Assembly (NCBI RefSeq): GCF_008801925.2
Contig: NZ_CP062803.1
Location: 1-64,000 of the forward strand
Reading direction: 5' to 3'
DNA: 64,000 nt
DNA from: Cupriavidus basilensis
GTDB lineage: Bacteria; Pseudomonadota; Gammaproteobacteria; Burkholderiales; Burkholderiaceae
Both the position numbers and the translations under genes were made by a program. The notes below the pieces were generated by a model. That model did not search any database. It was not told the origin of the DNA and saw only the letters and a list, made by a program, of their open reading frames with translations. Positions 22,909 through 32,183 of this stretch are shown one piece after another; position 1 is the first letter of the stretch, and each line of letters begins with the position of its first letter.

Positions 22909-23747
22909 TTGCGCTTTGTCGAGTCGACGCTCCTTTGGGGGGGGAGATTCAACGTTCCCGCGTGAGCGCTGTCTTCGGTGTCGTGCGCAACCATGCCACC
23001 AAGGACCTTCGGGAGTACGAGGCCGCGTTTCCACAAGCCTGACCTTCGAACCTCGGCGACGCTTCTACATTCCGGGGCCGGCCTTCAAGCCGCGCTTCGC
23101 CTCTGACGATCCTCACGAGTACCTGGCTCTGCAGCTGGCCACATCGCAAATTAGGTCCAGTGCTGTGGTCCCGCTTGTGGGCGATCGGCTTCCGGTTCAA
23201 AGCCTGCCGACACCTGCGTATGGCGTGGCACGACAGAGCTTGTCCTTGGTCGTGCAGGCGATCAGATCAGGGATCGCCTTGGAGGTGGTCTGCTACTCGA
23301 TGACGACCACCGAGCCCGTGACGAGGCTGATCTGGCCGCATGCGCTGATTCACACCGGGTCGTGGTGGCATTTACGGGCGTTCGACAGCTGCAGCGAAGA
23401 GTTCAGGAACTTCGCCCTTCAGCGCATCGAGCAGCCGCAAAGCCCTAGCGGATCTGTCGCCCCAACCCAGCGACCAGAATCGGCAGTGGCACAATGGGTC
23501 GGTGCTGGAGGCAATTCCCCATACTGCGCTGAACGACCACCAGATAAGGGTGGTTGCCCGAGATTTTGGCATGACGTCGGACGGCGGCCAGCCCCCGAGG
23601 CGGGTCAAGATCAGGAACTGCCTGGTCGGCTATTTCCCGACTTACTATGGGCTGGACCTCCCGAATGCGCATCGGCCCCGGCATGTCCTGACCCTGCGCA
23701 ACCGGGACGAGTTGAAGCCGTTGCTCCTACCTTCAGATCACGAGTAG
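22909..23747 (+). pseudogene. WYL-domain (BrxR/CapW-like) transcriptional regulator, frameshifted
   Basis: Pieces of one regulator lie in successive frames. The N-terminal winged-helix start QLRFVESTLLWGGRFN is near 22915-22965, and VVRNHATKDLREYEAAFPQA follows after a frameshift to about 23041. PAFKPRFASDDPHEYL and the WYL core (VCYSMTTTEPVTRLIWPHAL, then WWHLRAFD and FALQRIEQPQ) occupy about 23070-23440. The family C-terminus (DFGMTSD, GYFPTYYGLDL, LTLRNRDELKPLLLPSD) lies in another frame to 23747. At least two or three frameshifts make it nonfunctional. It diverges from the large methyltransferase gene, which has therefore probably lost its repressor. Confidence 0.8.
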
Positions 23748-23785
23748 CAGCTTGGATCGCTTGGCGCGAAGCGGTGGCGGCATTG

Positions 23786-23814
23786 ATTGGAAATAATCGA
23801 CATGCGTTTCCAAT
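23786..23814. promoter_or_regulatory. Inverted repeat upstream of the DUF3293-metK promoter
   Basis: ATTGGAAA (23786-23793) and TTTCCAAT (23807-23814) form a perfect 8-bp inverted repeat with a 13-bp spacer, ending 12 bp before the -35 box at 23827. The position fits an activator or repressor site. The binding protein is unknown, and the repeat could instead be left over from the decayed regulator gene upstream. Confidence 0.4.
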
Positions 23815-23826
23815 GCAGTGACGCCC

Positions 23827-23855
23827 TTGACAAAGGCCATTGGTGCTGCTCTAAT
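23827..23855 (+). promoter_or_regulatory. Sigma70-type promoter for the DUF3293-metK leader
   Basis: A perfect -35 TTGACA (23827-23832), a 17-bp spacer and a -10 TCTAAT (23850-23855, five of six consensus bases). Transcription would begin near 23861-23863, about 15 nt before the structured element. Confidence 0.75.
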
Positions 23856-23876
23856 GCGTGGGACATTATGAATTGG

Positions 23877-23970
23877 GTCGACGCCCATGCCAACCTGCCT
23901 TCCCGGGCAAGGTGGAGCGCGAAAGCGGATGTGGCTCCTGCAGGAGCAACCAAACGGGTAAAGCGTCGAC
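23877..23970 (+). ncRNA. Candidate structured leader RNA (possible riboswitch or attenuator)
   Basis: GTCGACGC (23877-23884) pairs perfectly with GCGTCGAC (23963-23970) and closes a multi-helix junction. P2 pairs CCAACCTGCC (23890-23899) with GGCAAGGTGG (23906-23915) with two bulged As. P3 is a GAAA-capped CGC/GCG hairpin (23918-23927). P4 is GCTCC-TGCA-GGAGC (23934-23947). It starts just after a consensus promoter. Its last bases abut a terminator hairpin whose 3' arm contains the Shine-Dalgarno of the next gene. The SAM and SAH riboswitch signatures I know are not matched. It could also be a small RNA ending at the terminator. Confidence 0.5.
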
Positions 23971-23998
23971 CCTCCTTGCACGGAGGGTTTTTTGTTTT
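23969..23998 (+). terminator. Intrinsic terminator that also sequesters the DUF3293 Shine-Dalgarno
   Basis: ACCCTCC (23969-23975), loop TTGCAC, GGAGGGT (23982-23988), then a TTTTTTGTTTT run. GGAGG in the 3' arm lies 5 nt before the TTG start at 23992, which is itself inside the T-run. Hairpin formation would both end transcription and hide the ribosome site. The first stem bases overlap the closing helix of the upstream structured element by two nucleotides. Confidence 0.75.
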
Positions 23999-24420
23999 CT
24001 GACTCGGCGATTCCTCAAGACTTCATCCAGGCTTACCTGGAGACGCACTACCACGTGCACGGCAACACGCCGGCCACCTTGAAGGTGGGCGAGGTCAACC
24101 CCGTGCTGTCGGCCTTGCACGAGGTGGCCGGCGTGGCCTGCAGTGCCTACATCACGGCGTGCAATCCCTTCAGCGAGGAGCAGGAGCCGGCCCGCAACGC
24201 CGGGCTGCAGCAGGTCCTGGCGGAGACGCTGCGGCAACGCGGCCTGCGCCACATCGATGGCATTGGCCAGCATCCCTCCAATGCCTGGCCGGGCGAGGCA
24301 AGTTACCTGGTGCTCGGCCTGGGCCTGGACGAAGCCAGGGCATTGGGCACGCAGCTCGGCCAGAACGCCATCGTCTGGTCCGGCGCCGATGCCGTGCCGC
24401 GATTGATCCTGCTGCGATAA
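23992..24420 (+). CDS. DUF3293 domain protein
   Basis: A 142-residue protein of unknown function. Family features are IPQDFIQAYLETHY near the start, AYITACNPFSEEQEPARNAG in the middle, and LVLGLGLDEARALGTQLGQNAIVW near the end. The start must be TTG 23992, because no ATG or GTG precedes the conserved IPQDFIQAY. GGAGG at 23982-23986 is correctly spaced but lies in a terminator stem, so expression is probably conditional. metK begins 132 bp downstream and is likely cotranscribed. The intergenic 24421-24552 has G/C-rich runs and an AGGAGAG site for metK. Confidence 0.8.
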   Translation: MFSDSAIPQDFIQAYLETHYHVHGNTPATLKVGEVNPVLSALHEVAGVACSAYITACNPFSEEQEPARNAGLQQVLAETLRQRGLRHIDGIGQHPSNAWPGEASYLVLGLGLDEARALGTQLGQNAIVWSGADAVPRLILLR

Positions 24421-24552
24421 GTACGGACAGATTTGAATCCGAATGGAGAAACGGTGGGTCCGCCGCCCCGCACGGGGGAAGGGGCTGGGGGGATTTGTTC
24501 CAGCTTGCCGCCCCCTGACGTCTGGTCAAAAGCGGCTAAACAGGAGAGATCC

Positions 24553-25695
<1,143 letters not shown>

Positions 25696-25824
25696 GGGGA
25701 TGACCGGTGCGCTCGACAGAGCTGCGAAGCCTGCGGGCGCGTCTGCGCCATGCGTGTGAGAGACAGGGCAGCAATCGACGGCGAGGCGGATGTTTCCCAG
25801 AAAAACAGTCCAGGAGGATAACGA

Positions 25825-26904
25825 ATGAGCCATGATGGTTTTCTGAGGTTAGCGCAGCAGCACCCCGCCCATGCCAAGCTGGGTGGCCTCGTGGGCTTGC
25901 TGGTGGGCGATGCGCTTGGCGTGCCATATGAGTTTCACGCGTCGCAGCAGTTGCCGGCGCGCAAGGCAATCGAGATGCAGCCGCCAACTGGATTTCCGCG
26001 AGCGCACAGCGGCGTGCCGATCGGGACCTGGTCGGACGACGGCGCGCAGGCCCTGTGCTTGCTAGCCAGCCTGGTCGAAGAGAGAAGGTTCTCGCTGGTC
26101 GATTTCGCCGACCGGCTGCTGCGCTGGCTGGACCGGGGCTATCTGGCCATCGATGGCAAGGTCTTCGATGTTGGCATTCAGACGGCAGATGCGCTGAACA
26201 ATCTGCGTGACGGCGTGTCGCCGCGTGAGTCGGGCGGAGCCGAGGTCATGGACAACGGTAACGGCAGCCTGATGCGCTGTCTGCCCTTGGCCCTCCTGCA
26301 TGCGGGGACCGACTCGGCACTCGTACGCGAGGCCCATCTGCACTCGCTACCCACGCACGCCCACCCACGCTCGCAGGTCGCGTGCGCCTTCTATTGCCTC
26401 GTTGCGACGGGCTATCTGCAAGGTCTTGCAGACCCGTGGGCATCGGCAGACGGTCGTCTCGAAGAGGTCTACAAGACGTGGCCAGATATGCGGGAAGGCA
26501 GCGAATATCTCCGCGAACTGGACGTCCTGCGAGGCTTCCCGAAGCATGACGCACCGCGCGGCACGGGCTATGTGCTCGACACGATCTGGTCGGCGCGGCG
26601 CGCGCTCGAAGAGTCGACGTTCGAGGACGTAGTCAGGACGGCTGTCCAGTTTGGAAACGACACCGACACGACAGCCTGCGTCGCCGGCGGGCTCGCCGGA
26701 ATCCGCTTTGGGCTGGAAGGTATCCCTGTGCGATGGCTTAAGCAGCTGCGTGGATATGATATTGCGACGCCGTTGATTTCTGCGTTACTTGAATCCCTGA
26801 AAAAGGTGCCGGGAATGACTTACGGCTTCGCCTCCGGATTGGCATTCAGCTCGGCCATCTCGGCAGCCGATGAGCACGAGGAAGAGTGGGCCCAGTCAGG
26901 ATGA
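25825..26904 (+). CDS. ADP-ribosylglycohydrolase (DraG/ARH family)
   Basis: A 359-residue hydrolase that would remove ADP-ribose from proteins, nucleic acids or small molecules. An AGGAGG at 25812-25817 precedes ATG 25825. Family motifs: GLLVGDALGVPYEFH, GTWSDDGAQALCL (metal-binding Asp pair; position +3 is Gly-Ala instead of the usual Thr-x), DNGNGSLMRCLPLAL, THAHPRSQVAC, and FGNDTDTTACVAGGLAGI (second metal-binding motif). It follows metK by 129 bp on the same strand. Its substrate cannot be told from sequence. In a defence setting it could reverse toxin ADP-ribosylation. Confidence 0.9.
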   Translation: MSHDGFLRLAQQHPAHAKLGGLVGLLVGDALGVPYEFHASQQLPARKAIEMQPPTGFPRAHSGVPIGTWSDDGAQALCLLASLVEERRFSLVDFADRLLRWLDRGYLAIDGKVFDVGIQTADALNNLRDGVSPRESGGAEVMDNGNGSLMRCLPLALLHAGTDSALVREAHLHSLPTHAHPRSQVACAFYCLVATGYLQGLADPWASADGRLEEVYKTWPDMREGSEYLRELDVLRGFPKHDAPRGTGYVLDTIWSARRALEESTFEDVVRTAVQFGNDTDTTACVAGGLAGIRFGLEGIPVRWLKQLRGYDIATPLISALLESLKKVPGMTYGFASGLAFSSAISAADEHEEEWAQSG

Positions 26905-26908
26905 GCCC

Positions 26909-27037
26909 ATGACGCAATGTCCGCATTGCGATTCGTTGCGCGTAGTAGATCGACCAATGACGCCCTCAGCTACAGCGCTTTGCGTCCCGAACATCATGCC
27001 GTGCATGACGCTCGCATGCTCAGAATGGGGTGTTTGA
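26909..27037 (+). CDS. Small cysteine-containing ORF (42 aa)
   Basis: Begins MTQCPHCDSLRVVDRP, a CxxC zinc-ribbon-like start, with three further Cys at uneven spacing. It starts 4 bp after the ADP-ribosylglycohydrolase stop, without a clear ribosome site. A 7-bp hairpin (CGCAATG/CATTGCG, 26913-26930) lies inside it. It may be a degraded zinc-ribbon protein or noncoding. Confidence 0.25.
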   Translation: MTQCPHCDSLRVVDRPMTPSATALCVPNIMPCMTLACSEWGV

Positions 27038-27130
27038 CCGATGTGGATGCACGGAAAAGTCGAGAGCAAGGCGCGCTTCCGTGATGCTACTGTTACGGCA
27101 ATAGATGATTACTGACGAGGAGCTGCCAAG

Positions 27131-27868
27131 ATGCTTGATCCAAGCGACGCCTTGCGCGATGAGGATGACATAGCGCATCCCGATCCGCGCAACACCTTCT
27201 TTGGACTTGTCGATAGCGCTGGTCAGGTCAGGCCACAGGAATTGAGTGACCATCTCGAGGCCATCCAACCGTACGTGCTGGAGAGTACCGTACCCGAATC
27301 AGTCAGGCTTCACTTTGAGACCGCCAAGAACCTCTACGCTTACGCGTGGTTCGTCTATCGCTTCCACGCGGTGGCCGAGCAACAGGTGTTGAGTTCGCTA
27401 GAATTTGCACTTCGGAGCCGCCTTGAATCAAAAGGTGACAGTCCAATAGCGCGAAGAAGTAAAAAGTTTGCAGGCCTGAGCGATTGGTTGAGAGAGGCTC
27501 AGAGGCTTGGTCTAATCACCAACAGTAGGCTGCGAATCGGCGATCAGTTGGCACGCGAACGGGCTCGAACGCGTTGTGAGTTTGATCAAATACAAAAAAT
27601 GTCCAAACCGGGAGTCACCACCATAACGGTTGACCCCGCCACATTGCAGCCGACTGAGGAAGACTTGAGGTATGACTGGATTAGTGCATTTATCGATGGC
27701 CTACCAAAGATTCGCAACGAGTATGCGCATGGTTCCTCGATGCTACATCCAGCGGTACTACGCACTTTCGATATCGTATGCGACTTAATCAATCAGCTCT
27801 TCTCGTCGTCCGACGCCGTGTGCAATGCAAGGTTAGGCGATCCTGAGAATCAGCGAGGCGGTGTGTAG
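27131..27868 (+). CDS. HEPN-like protein of unknown function
   Basis: A 245-residue, mostly helical protein with an AGGAG site just before ATG 27131. Near the C-terminus KIRNEYAHG contains R195-N-E-Y-A-H200, matching the R-x4-6-H signature of HEPN-domain ribonucleases, followed by a helix (FDIVCDLINQLF) typical of the fold. The central part (NLYAYAWFVYRFHAVAEQQVL) is also helical. No partner antitoxin is obvious. The family was not recognised by name. AT content is higher than in the core genes, consistent with acquisition. Confidence 0.55.
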   Translation: MLDPSDALRDEDDIAHPDPRNTFFGLVDSAGQVRPQELSDHLEAIQPYVLESTVPESVRLHFETAKNLYAYAWFVYRFHAVAEQQVLSSLEFALRSRLESKGDSPIARRSKKFAGLSDWLREAQRLGLITNSRLRIGDQLARERARTRCEFDQIQKMSKPGVTTITVDPATLQPTEEDLRYDWISAFIDGLPKIRNEYAHGSSMLHPAVLRTFDIVCDLINQLFSSSDAVCNARLGDPENQRGGV

Positions 27869-28028
27869 TGGTCCAGTTTGACTCCCAAACACGGCGAGTG
27901 GACCTTCAAATGACGAGCGGTAAGGGGAAGCCTTGCCGTTCTGACCACAGCCCACAGGCAAGGTGTTTCCCGAAGTCGTCGGCATCTGATGACCTTGACG
28001 CACGACGTACTACCAGCCTCGTGCGGCC

Positions 28029-28553
28029 TCACCTGAAAGCGAAGGCGTTTGCGCGCGCATCGTGCAGCGCGTGATGCTCGCCGCCATGCACAGTGACGTA
28101 CTGCGCCCGGCGTTCGGCATCGATCTTCAAGAACACATTCTCATGCCTCCATCCGCGTGGCAACGGTCCACCGAGCAAGTGGGTGAGCAGCTCATAATCA
28201 TAATTGGAGTCATAGCAGAACACAGGCTTGGGCTTGAGTGGCACCATCAACAGCCACGCCAGTAGCTCGCCGCGCAATTCAGTGAACGGCATTGATCGGC
28301 CTGGAAACTGGCCGAGTTGAGGCAGTACGACGTCGCGCACGAAGTCACTGCACAGTGGCCGCTCAAAGTCCGAGCACTCGCCGTAGAACTCGCGCCCATC
28401 CTCGCCCACTATCGCCACACTGATGAGCCGACTGTCCTTGAAGTCAGTGAACTCGGTGTCGATGAAGTAGCGCGTTTTCCACGGGCTGCGTGGGCCTCTG
28501 ATCATCATTCTGTCAGCACTCCTTGCGGTGGCGATCAGCTCATCGCGGGTCAT
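28029..28553 (-). CDS. DEDD-type 3'-5' exonuclease (Rv2179c-like)
   Basis: A 174-residue exonuclease-like protein. Motif Exo I is RYFIDTEFTDFKD (D-x-E), Exo II lies in YDSNYDYELL, and Exo III in HHALHDARAN (H-x4-D), the DEDDh arrangement seen in Rv2179c-type RNA/DNA exonucleases. ATG 28553 (MTRDELIATARSAD) follows GGAGAACGGAAT and is preferred over the longer reading to 28631. It diverges from the Xre regulator across about 235 bp that should hold both promoters. Confidence 0.8.
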   Translation of the reverse strand: MTRDELIATARSADRMMIRGPRSPWKTRYFIDTEFTDFKDSRLISVAIVGEDGREFYGECSDFERPLCSDFVRDVVLPQLGQFPGRSMPFTELRGELLAWLLMVPLKPKPVFCYDSNYDYELLTHLLGGPLPRGWRHENVFLKIDAERRAQYVTVHGGEHHALHDARANAFAFR

Positions 28554-28788
28554 ATTCCGTTCTCCATATACGCCGGCTCGATGCGCTTTGCGCCGCGCAG
28601 GTTGAGCGAGCCTGAGGGTGCGAAACCTCACCAGTCCGTCCTGATTGAAACTGTTAATTTGGCGTTAATTGTTAAATATCAAAGACTTACGAGAAGAATT
28701 GTACTTGGCATGCGGGCTGACATGTACTTCAATAGCTGCGGTGAACCGTTTCCATCTCGTACTAAGTACCATCTCCAGATGCGGCCCA

Positions 28789-29214
28789 ATGAGTAGCCCA
28801 TTCGCCATTTTTCTCCGTACCTTGCGTTTGCGTAGTGGCATGCGCCAGCATGAGCTAGCTAAATTGCTCGGATACGAGCAGGCCTACGTGTCCGCCATCG
28901 AACTGGGCACCAAGCCGCCGAGTGACGAGTTTTTGGGAAAGCTCGACAGAAGCCTGTCCCTCAATGACCGAGACAACCTGGATATGCGGCTTGCCGCAGA
29001 AAAGTCGAGGCGGAGATTTGTCCTGCCGGCGGATGTGCCAACCGAGACGTACCTGCTATGCCATGAGCTTTGGGAGAAGATTGACCGGCTATATCCGGCT
29101 CAAATCCGGGCCTTACGTGAATTGGTAAGGATTGATGAACTTCTTGCGGATGAGCCTACGTACGGTCCGGCACGCTTGCGCCGACGTAGGTCAAAGGAGG
29201 ATGCCAAAATGTAA
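28789..29214 (+). CDS. Xre-family HTH transcriptional regulator
   Basis: A 141-residue protein starting at ATG 28789 (MSSPFAIFLRTLRLRSG). The helix-turn-helix is RQHELAKLLGYEQAYVSAIELG, spanning about residues 18-39, followed by a helical dimerisation region and a basic tail (ARLRRRRSK). The 40 extra upstream codons lack family character. It lies between the divergent exonuclease and the Tn7-like genes and may regulate either. Confidence 0.8.
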   Translation: MSSPFAIFLRTLRLRSGMRQHELAKLLGYEQAYVSAIELGTKPPSDEFLGKLDRSLSLNDRDNLDMRLAAEKSRRRFVLPADVPTETYLLCHELWEKIDRLYPAQIRALRELVRIDELLADEPTYGPARLRRRRSKEDAKM

Positions 29215-29245
29215 AAACGGGACAAACCTTGGCGGCTTGCCCCGT
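29212..29245 (-). terminator. Candidate terminator between the Xre gene and tnsA
   Basis: ACGGG (29217-29221) and CCCGT (29241-29245) enclose a further CAA/TTG pairing. Read on the minus strand the stem is followed by TTTTTAC. It begins 3 bp after the Xre stop. No minus-strand gene ends here, so it may insulate the Tn7-like operon or act on both strands. No obvious transposon end repeats were found in 29246-29481. Confidence 0.35.
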
Positions 29246-29481
29246 CGCTGACCTCGCGTGGAGGCCGGTACTTCTGGTTGGCGCTTGAAGTATCCCTCCT
29301 CGCGGTCGGCCGGTCAAGGCCGTTCATTCATCGATCACCGGTTAGCTTCGGTTTCGCTTTGGGGATAACAACCCAACGGTGGGAGTTCCCACGCCCAAAA
29401 AGCCGGAGTTCTGTTGGCGATGCCCTCGCATGGGTGCCGCCGGCCGGTGGTCGCCTCGAAAAAAGCGATTAGGGACCTATC

Positions 29482-30183
29482 ATGGCAGACCACAGCTCGC
29501 CTACCCCGTATATCCCGGGGAGGCATCTCTTCCCCTCCCAACTTCCATATCACAGCACCCGAAACCCCGTGCGGCCCTCAGGGCGTGGGTTCAGGGGGAA
29601 GTTTGCCTCCCGAAAAATGCGCCGAATGGTGCGGTGCGAGAGCCTCCTCGAGATGAACTGCCTCTATCTAGCAGAGTTCGCTCGCACGATCGTCGCCTTC
29701 GACGAGCAGCCTGTGTCAATTTCGTATTTGATCAGGGGACGCCGGCGGCGCTATACGCCCGATTTTAGGTTCGTTTGGCAGGACGGGCGAGAATGGTTCG
29801 TCGAGGTGAAGCCCGCCGAAAAACTCAACACGTCTGAGAACAACGAGCGCTTTGCCGAAATCGCCAGTCACTTTGAAAGCGCTGGTGCTCGCTTTGTCGC
29901 GCTCACTGAAGAGCAGATCTGCCAGACCCATAGGTCGCAGTTGGTTCGCTACCTCCTGCGCATGCGTCCTAACGATTGGGAGCCGCGGGAATGGCCGGTC
30001 TTGAGTTGCCAGGATCATCACTCTGCCAGCTTCGCTGAAGCGGCACAAGTACTCGGGGACCCCAAAAAGGTGCTAGAGGCATTGGCACGTCGCGATCTAG
30101 TCTGCGACCTCCATCAGCCATTAACTGCTCAAACTGTTGTACGACCCTTTGCGGAGGCCGATGATGACGCGCTCTTTGTTTAA
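29482..30183 (+). CDS. tnsA: TnsA-type endonuclease of a Tn7-like transposon
   Basis: A 233-residue protein with the TnsA catalytic fold: CESLLEMNCLYL (Glu), RYTPDFRF (Asp) and EWFVEVKPAE (E-x-K), followed by a helical C-terminal domain. TnsA cuts the 5' ends of the element so that, with TnsB, transposition is cut-and-paste. GKFASRKMRRMVRCES just before the core is typical. It overlaps the start of tnsB by about 20 bp. The transposon end expected close upstream could not be identified. Confidence 0.85.
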   Translation: MADHSSPTPYIPGRHLFPSQLPYHSTRNPVRPSGRGFRGKFASRKMRRMVRCESLLEMNCLYLAEFARTIVAFDEQPVSISYLIRGRRRRYTPDFRFVWQDGREWFVEVKPAEKLNTSENNERFAEIASHFESAGARFVALTEEQICQTHRSQLVRYLLRMRPNDWEPREWPVLSCQDHHSASFAEAAQVLGDPKKVLEALARRDLVCDLHQPLTAQTVVRPFAEADDDALFV

Positions 30184-32173
30184 GCAAGGATCAATTCTCA
30201 CGATTGATGACGTCTACCAACGTATTGTCGAAATCATCGGCGACCGTTTCCAACTGCGCGCCGCCAGTGACGGCGCACTGCATGAGTACTCGAGCCAGGA
30301 ACTCCTGAGCTTGTATGAGCACGCCCGTCTCAAGATCACAGCTCTTCAGAACTTCCCGGCAGAGGGCGAGGGGCGCTCCAAACAAGACCCTATCGAACGG
30401 GGTCTGGCGGATTTTTCCGAAGCGATACGAATCAAGGCTATTCGCAAGTGGAAGTACCTCACGGCCATTTGCCCAGACGGGCGGCTTTGGCTCAGTCGCA
30501 AGATCCTGCGCGAATCGCTTCGCATGTGTGCTGAAGAGATTGAGCCAGGAAAGAGGCCGCCAGGGATGGCAAGCTTCTATGCCTGGCGCCGGCGATGGGT
30601 GTTTGGCCATTTTGACATTCGAGCCCTAATAGATAAATGGGAGCTTCGTGGCCAACGGCCACGCTCGGAGTACCCCGAAGCACTTTGCGAACTGATCATC
30701 GAGGGCATCGAGAGCGTCTATTTAAATGAGCAGCGGGAGACCAAGGTGGAGCTGCGCGATTGGATAAATGCACGAATTAAAAAAGCGAACCTGACAAGAG
30801 CCCCAGAAGACGAACTTCGCGAAGTATCGATGCGATTGATCAACAGATTTCTCGATCAACACGAAAGATACTACGTGCTGAAGCGTCGCTATGGTGAGCG
30901 GATTGCAACACAACAGCTCACAATGTTTGGTAAAGGGCCAGAATGCACGCGGCTATTGCAGCGCGTCGAGGTTGATAATACTCCATTGGACCTCCTTGTC
31001 ATTGATGAAGCCACAAGGCTAGTTCTCGGCCGACCATGGATCACGGTCATGATTGACCGGTATTCGCGCATGGTAGTCGGCTTCTACGTGAGCTTTCGAA
31101 AGCCAAGCGTCGAATCGGTGCTTCGCTGCTTTCGCCACGCTATGCTTCCCAAGACGTACATGCGTGAAAAGTACCCTGAAATTAAGGGCACATGGCCGTG
31201 CTTTGGGCTGATAGAACAAATCGTATGCGACAACGGTCTTGAATTTCACGCGAAAGATCTAGAGGCAGCATGCGCGGATATCGGGACACATCTCCTCTAC
31301 TGCCAGCCTCGAACACCACATTTAAAGGGAGTGATCGAGCGCTTTCTAAAAACGCTCAATTACAACTTCCTCCACCTCGTTCCAGGGACCACATACTCAA
31401 CGTACGAAAAACGGCTTGGATACGACTCTGTAGCCAAAGCGGTCCTTACCCTAAGCGAACTTCAGCAGGCTCTCCACAAGTGGCTTGTGGAAGTATATGG
31501 CGCGACATATCACAGAGGCATCAACGCTGCACCTTTACAACGATGGAAGGAAGGTTTGGAACTCGATGCCCCTGAACTCGCGCCTGATCCACAGCGCCTC
31601 AAAGTATATCTAGGGCAAGTCGCCACGCGACAGTTGGATCGGAATGGCGTTCAATTGAACAATTTGCAGTATACGTCGGACGCGCTTCAACTTATTCGCG
31701 GGGATAAGAAGTCGCTAGAGGTTACGGTTAGGTATGACCCAGATGATCTGGGGACCTTGCATGTTTTGGATCTAGAGCGCAAGGAGTATGTCGCGGCAAG
31801 CTGCACAACGCCGGACTATGCAAAAGGGCTCACAGTTGAACAACATACCCTCATCAATAGAAGGGCGAAGAAGGATTATGCGGCATTGCCTCTACGCGAC
31901 GCCATGCTCGCTGCGAAACTGGAGTTGCGGGAATTTACCGAGCGCCTGCTGCAGACTCGTAGGCCACCGGAGTCTCGCAATAAGAGTCACCACGCTGCAG
32001 CCAAGGAGGCGCTACGGCAACACGCTGAAGCATCGCCGGAAATCTTGGATGCGAATCCACAGACCTGTTCCCGAGAGGCAAATATTTCCGACGACATTGT
32101 GTCGTGGCTGGCCGAGCAAAGCTTGTCGAGTTACGACGTTGAATCCCGCAACGTTGCCGGCAGGGAAGGCTGA
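30161..32173 (+). CDS. tnsB: TnsB-type DDE transposase of a Tn7-like transposon
   Basis: A 670-residue DDE integrase. Counting from ATG 30161, the catalytic residues are D282 (LLVIDEATRL), D357 (CDNGLEF) and E393 (KGVIERFLKT). N-terminal helix-turn-helix regions bind element ends, and a C-terminal Mu-B-like region should contact TnsC. GGAGG at 30153-30157 fits the second ATG (30164) slightly better. The size matches TnsB/TniA (about 560-700). AT content is clearly above that of the core genes. Confidence 0.93.
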   Translation: MMTRSLFKQGSILTIDDVYQRIVEIIGDRFQLRAASDGALHEYSSQELLSLYEHARLKITALQNFPAEGEGRSKQDPIERGLADFSEAIRIKAIRKWKYLTAICPDGRLWLSRKILRESLRMCAEEIEPGKRPPGMASFYAWRRRWVFGHFDIRALIDKWELRGQRPRSEYPEALCELIIEGIESVYLNEQRETKVELRDWINARIKKANLTRAPEDELREVSMRLINRFLDQHERYYVLKRRYGERIATQQLTMFGKGPECTRLLQRVEVDNTPLDLLVIDEATRLVLGRPWITVMIDRYSRMVVGFYVSFRKPSVESVLRCFRHAMLPKTYMREKYPEIKGTWPCFGLIEQIVCDNGLEFHAKDLEAACADIGTHLLYCQPRTPHLKGVIERFLKTLNYNFLHLVPGTTYSTYEKRLGYDSVAKAVLTLSELQQALHKWLVEVYGATYHRGINAAPLQRWKEGLELDAPELAPDPQRLKVYLGQVATRQLDRNGVQLNNLQYTSDALQLIRGDKKSLEVTVRYDPDDLGTLHVLDLERKEYVAASCTTPDYAKGLTVEQHTLINRRAKKDYAALPLRDAMLAAKLELREFTERLLQTRRPPESRNKSHHAAAKEALRQHAEASPEILDANPQTCSREANISDDIVSWLAEQSLSSYDVESRNVAGREG

Positions 32174-32183
32174 GGAGGCAATC

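Noticed and set aside
23877..23970. SAM or SAH riboswitch in front of metK
   Set aside because: I looked for the SAM-I core and for the SAH pattern (GAGGAGCGCUGC with GCAGGCUC) and found neither, so no known class is claimed. The element is reported only as a candidate structured RNA.
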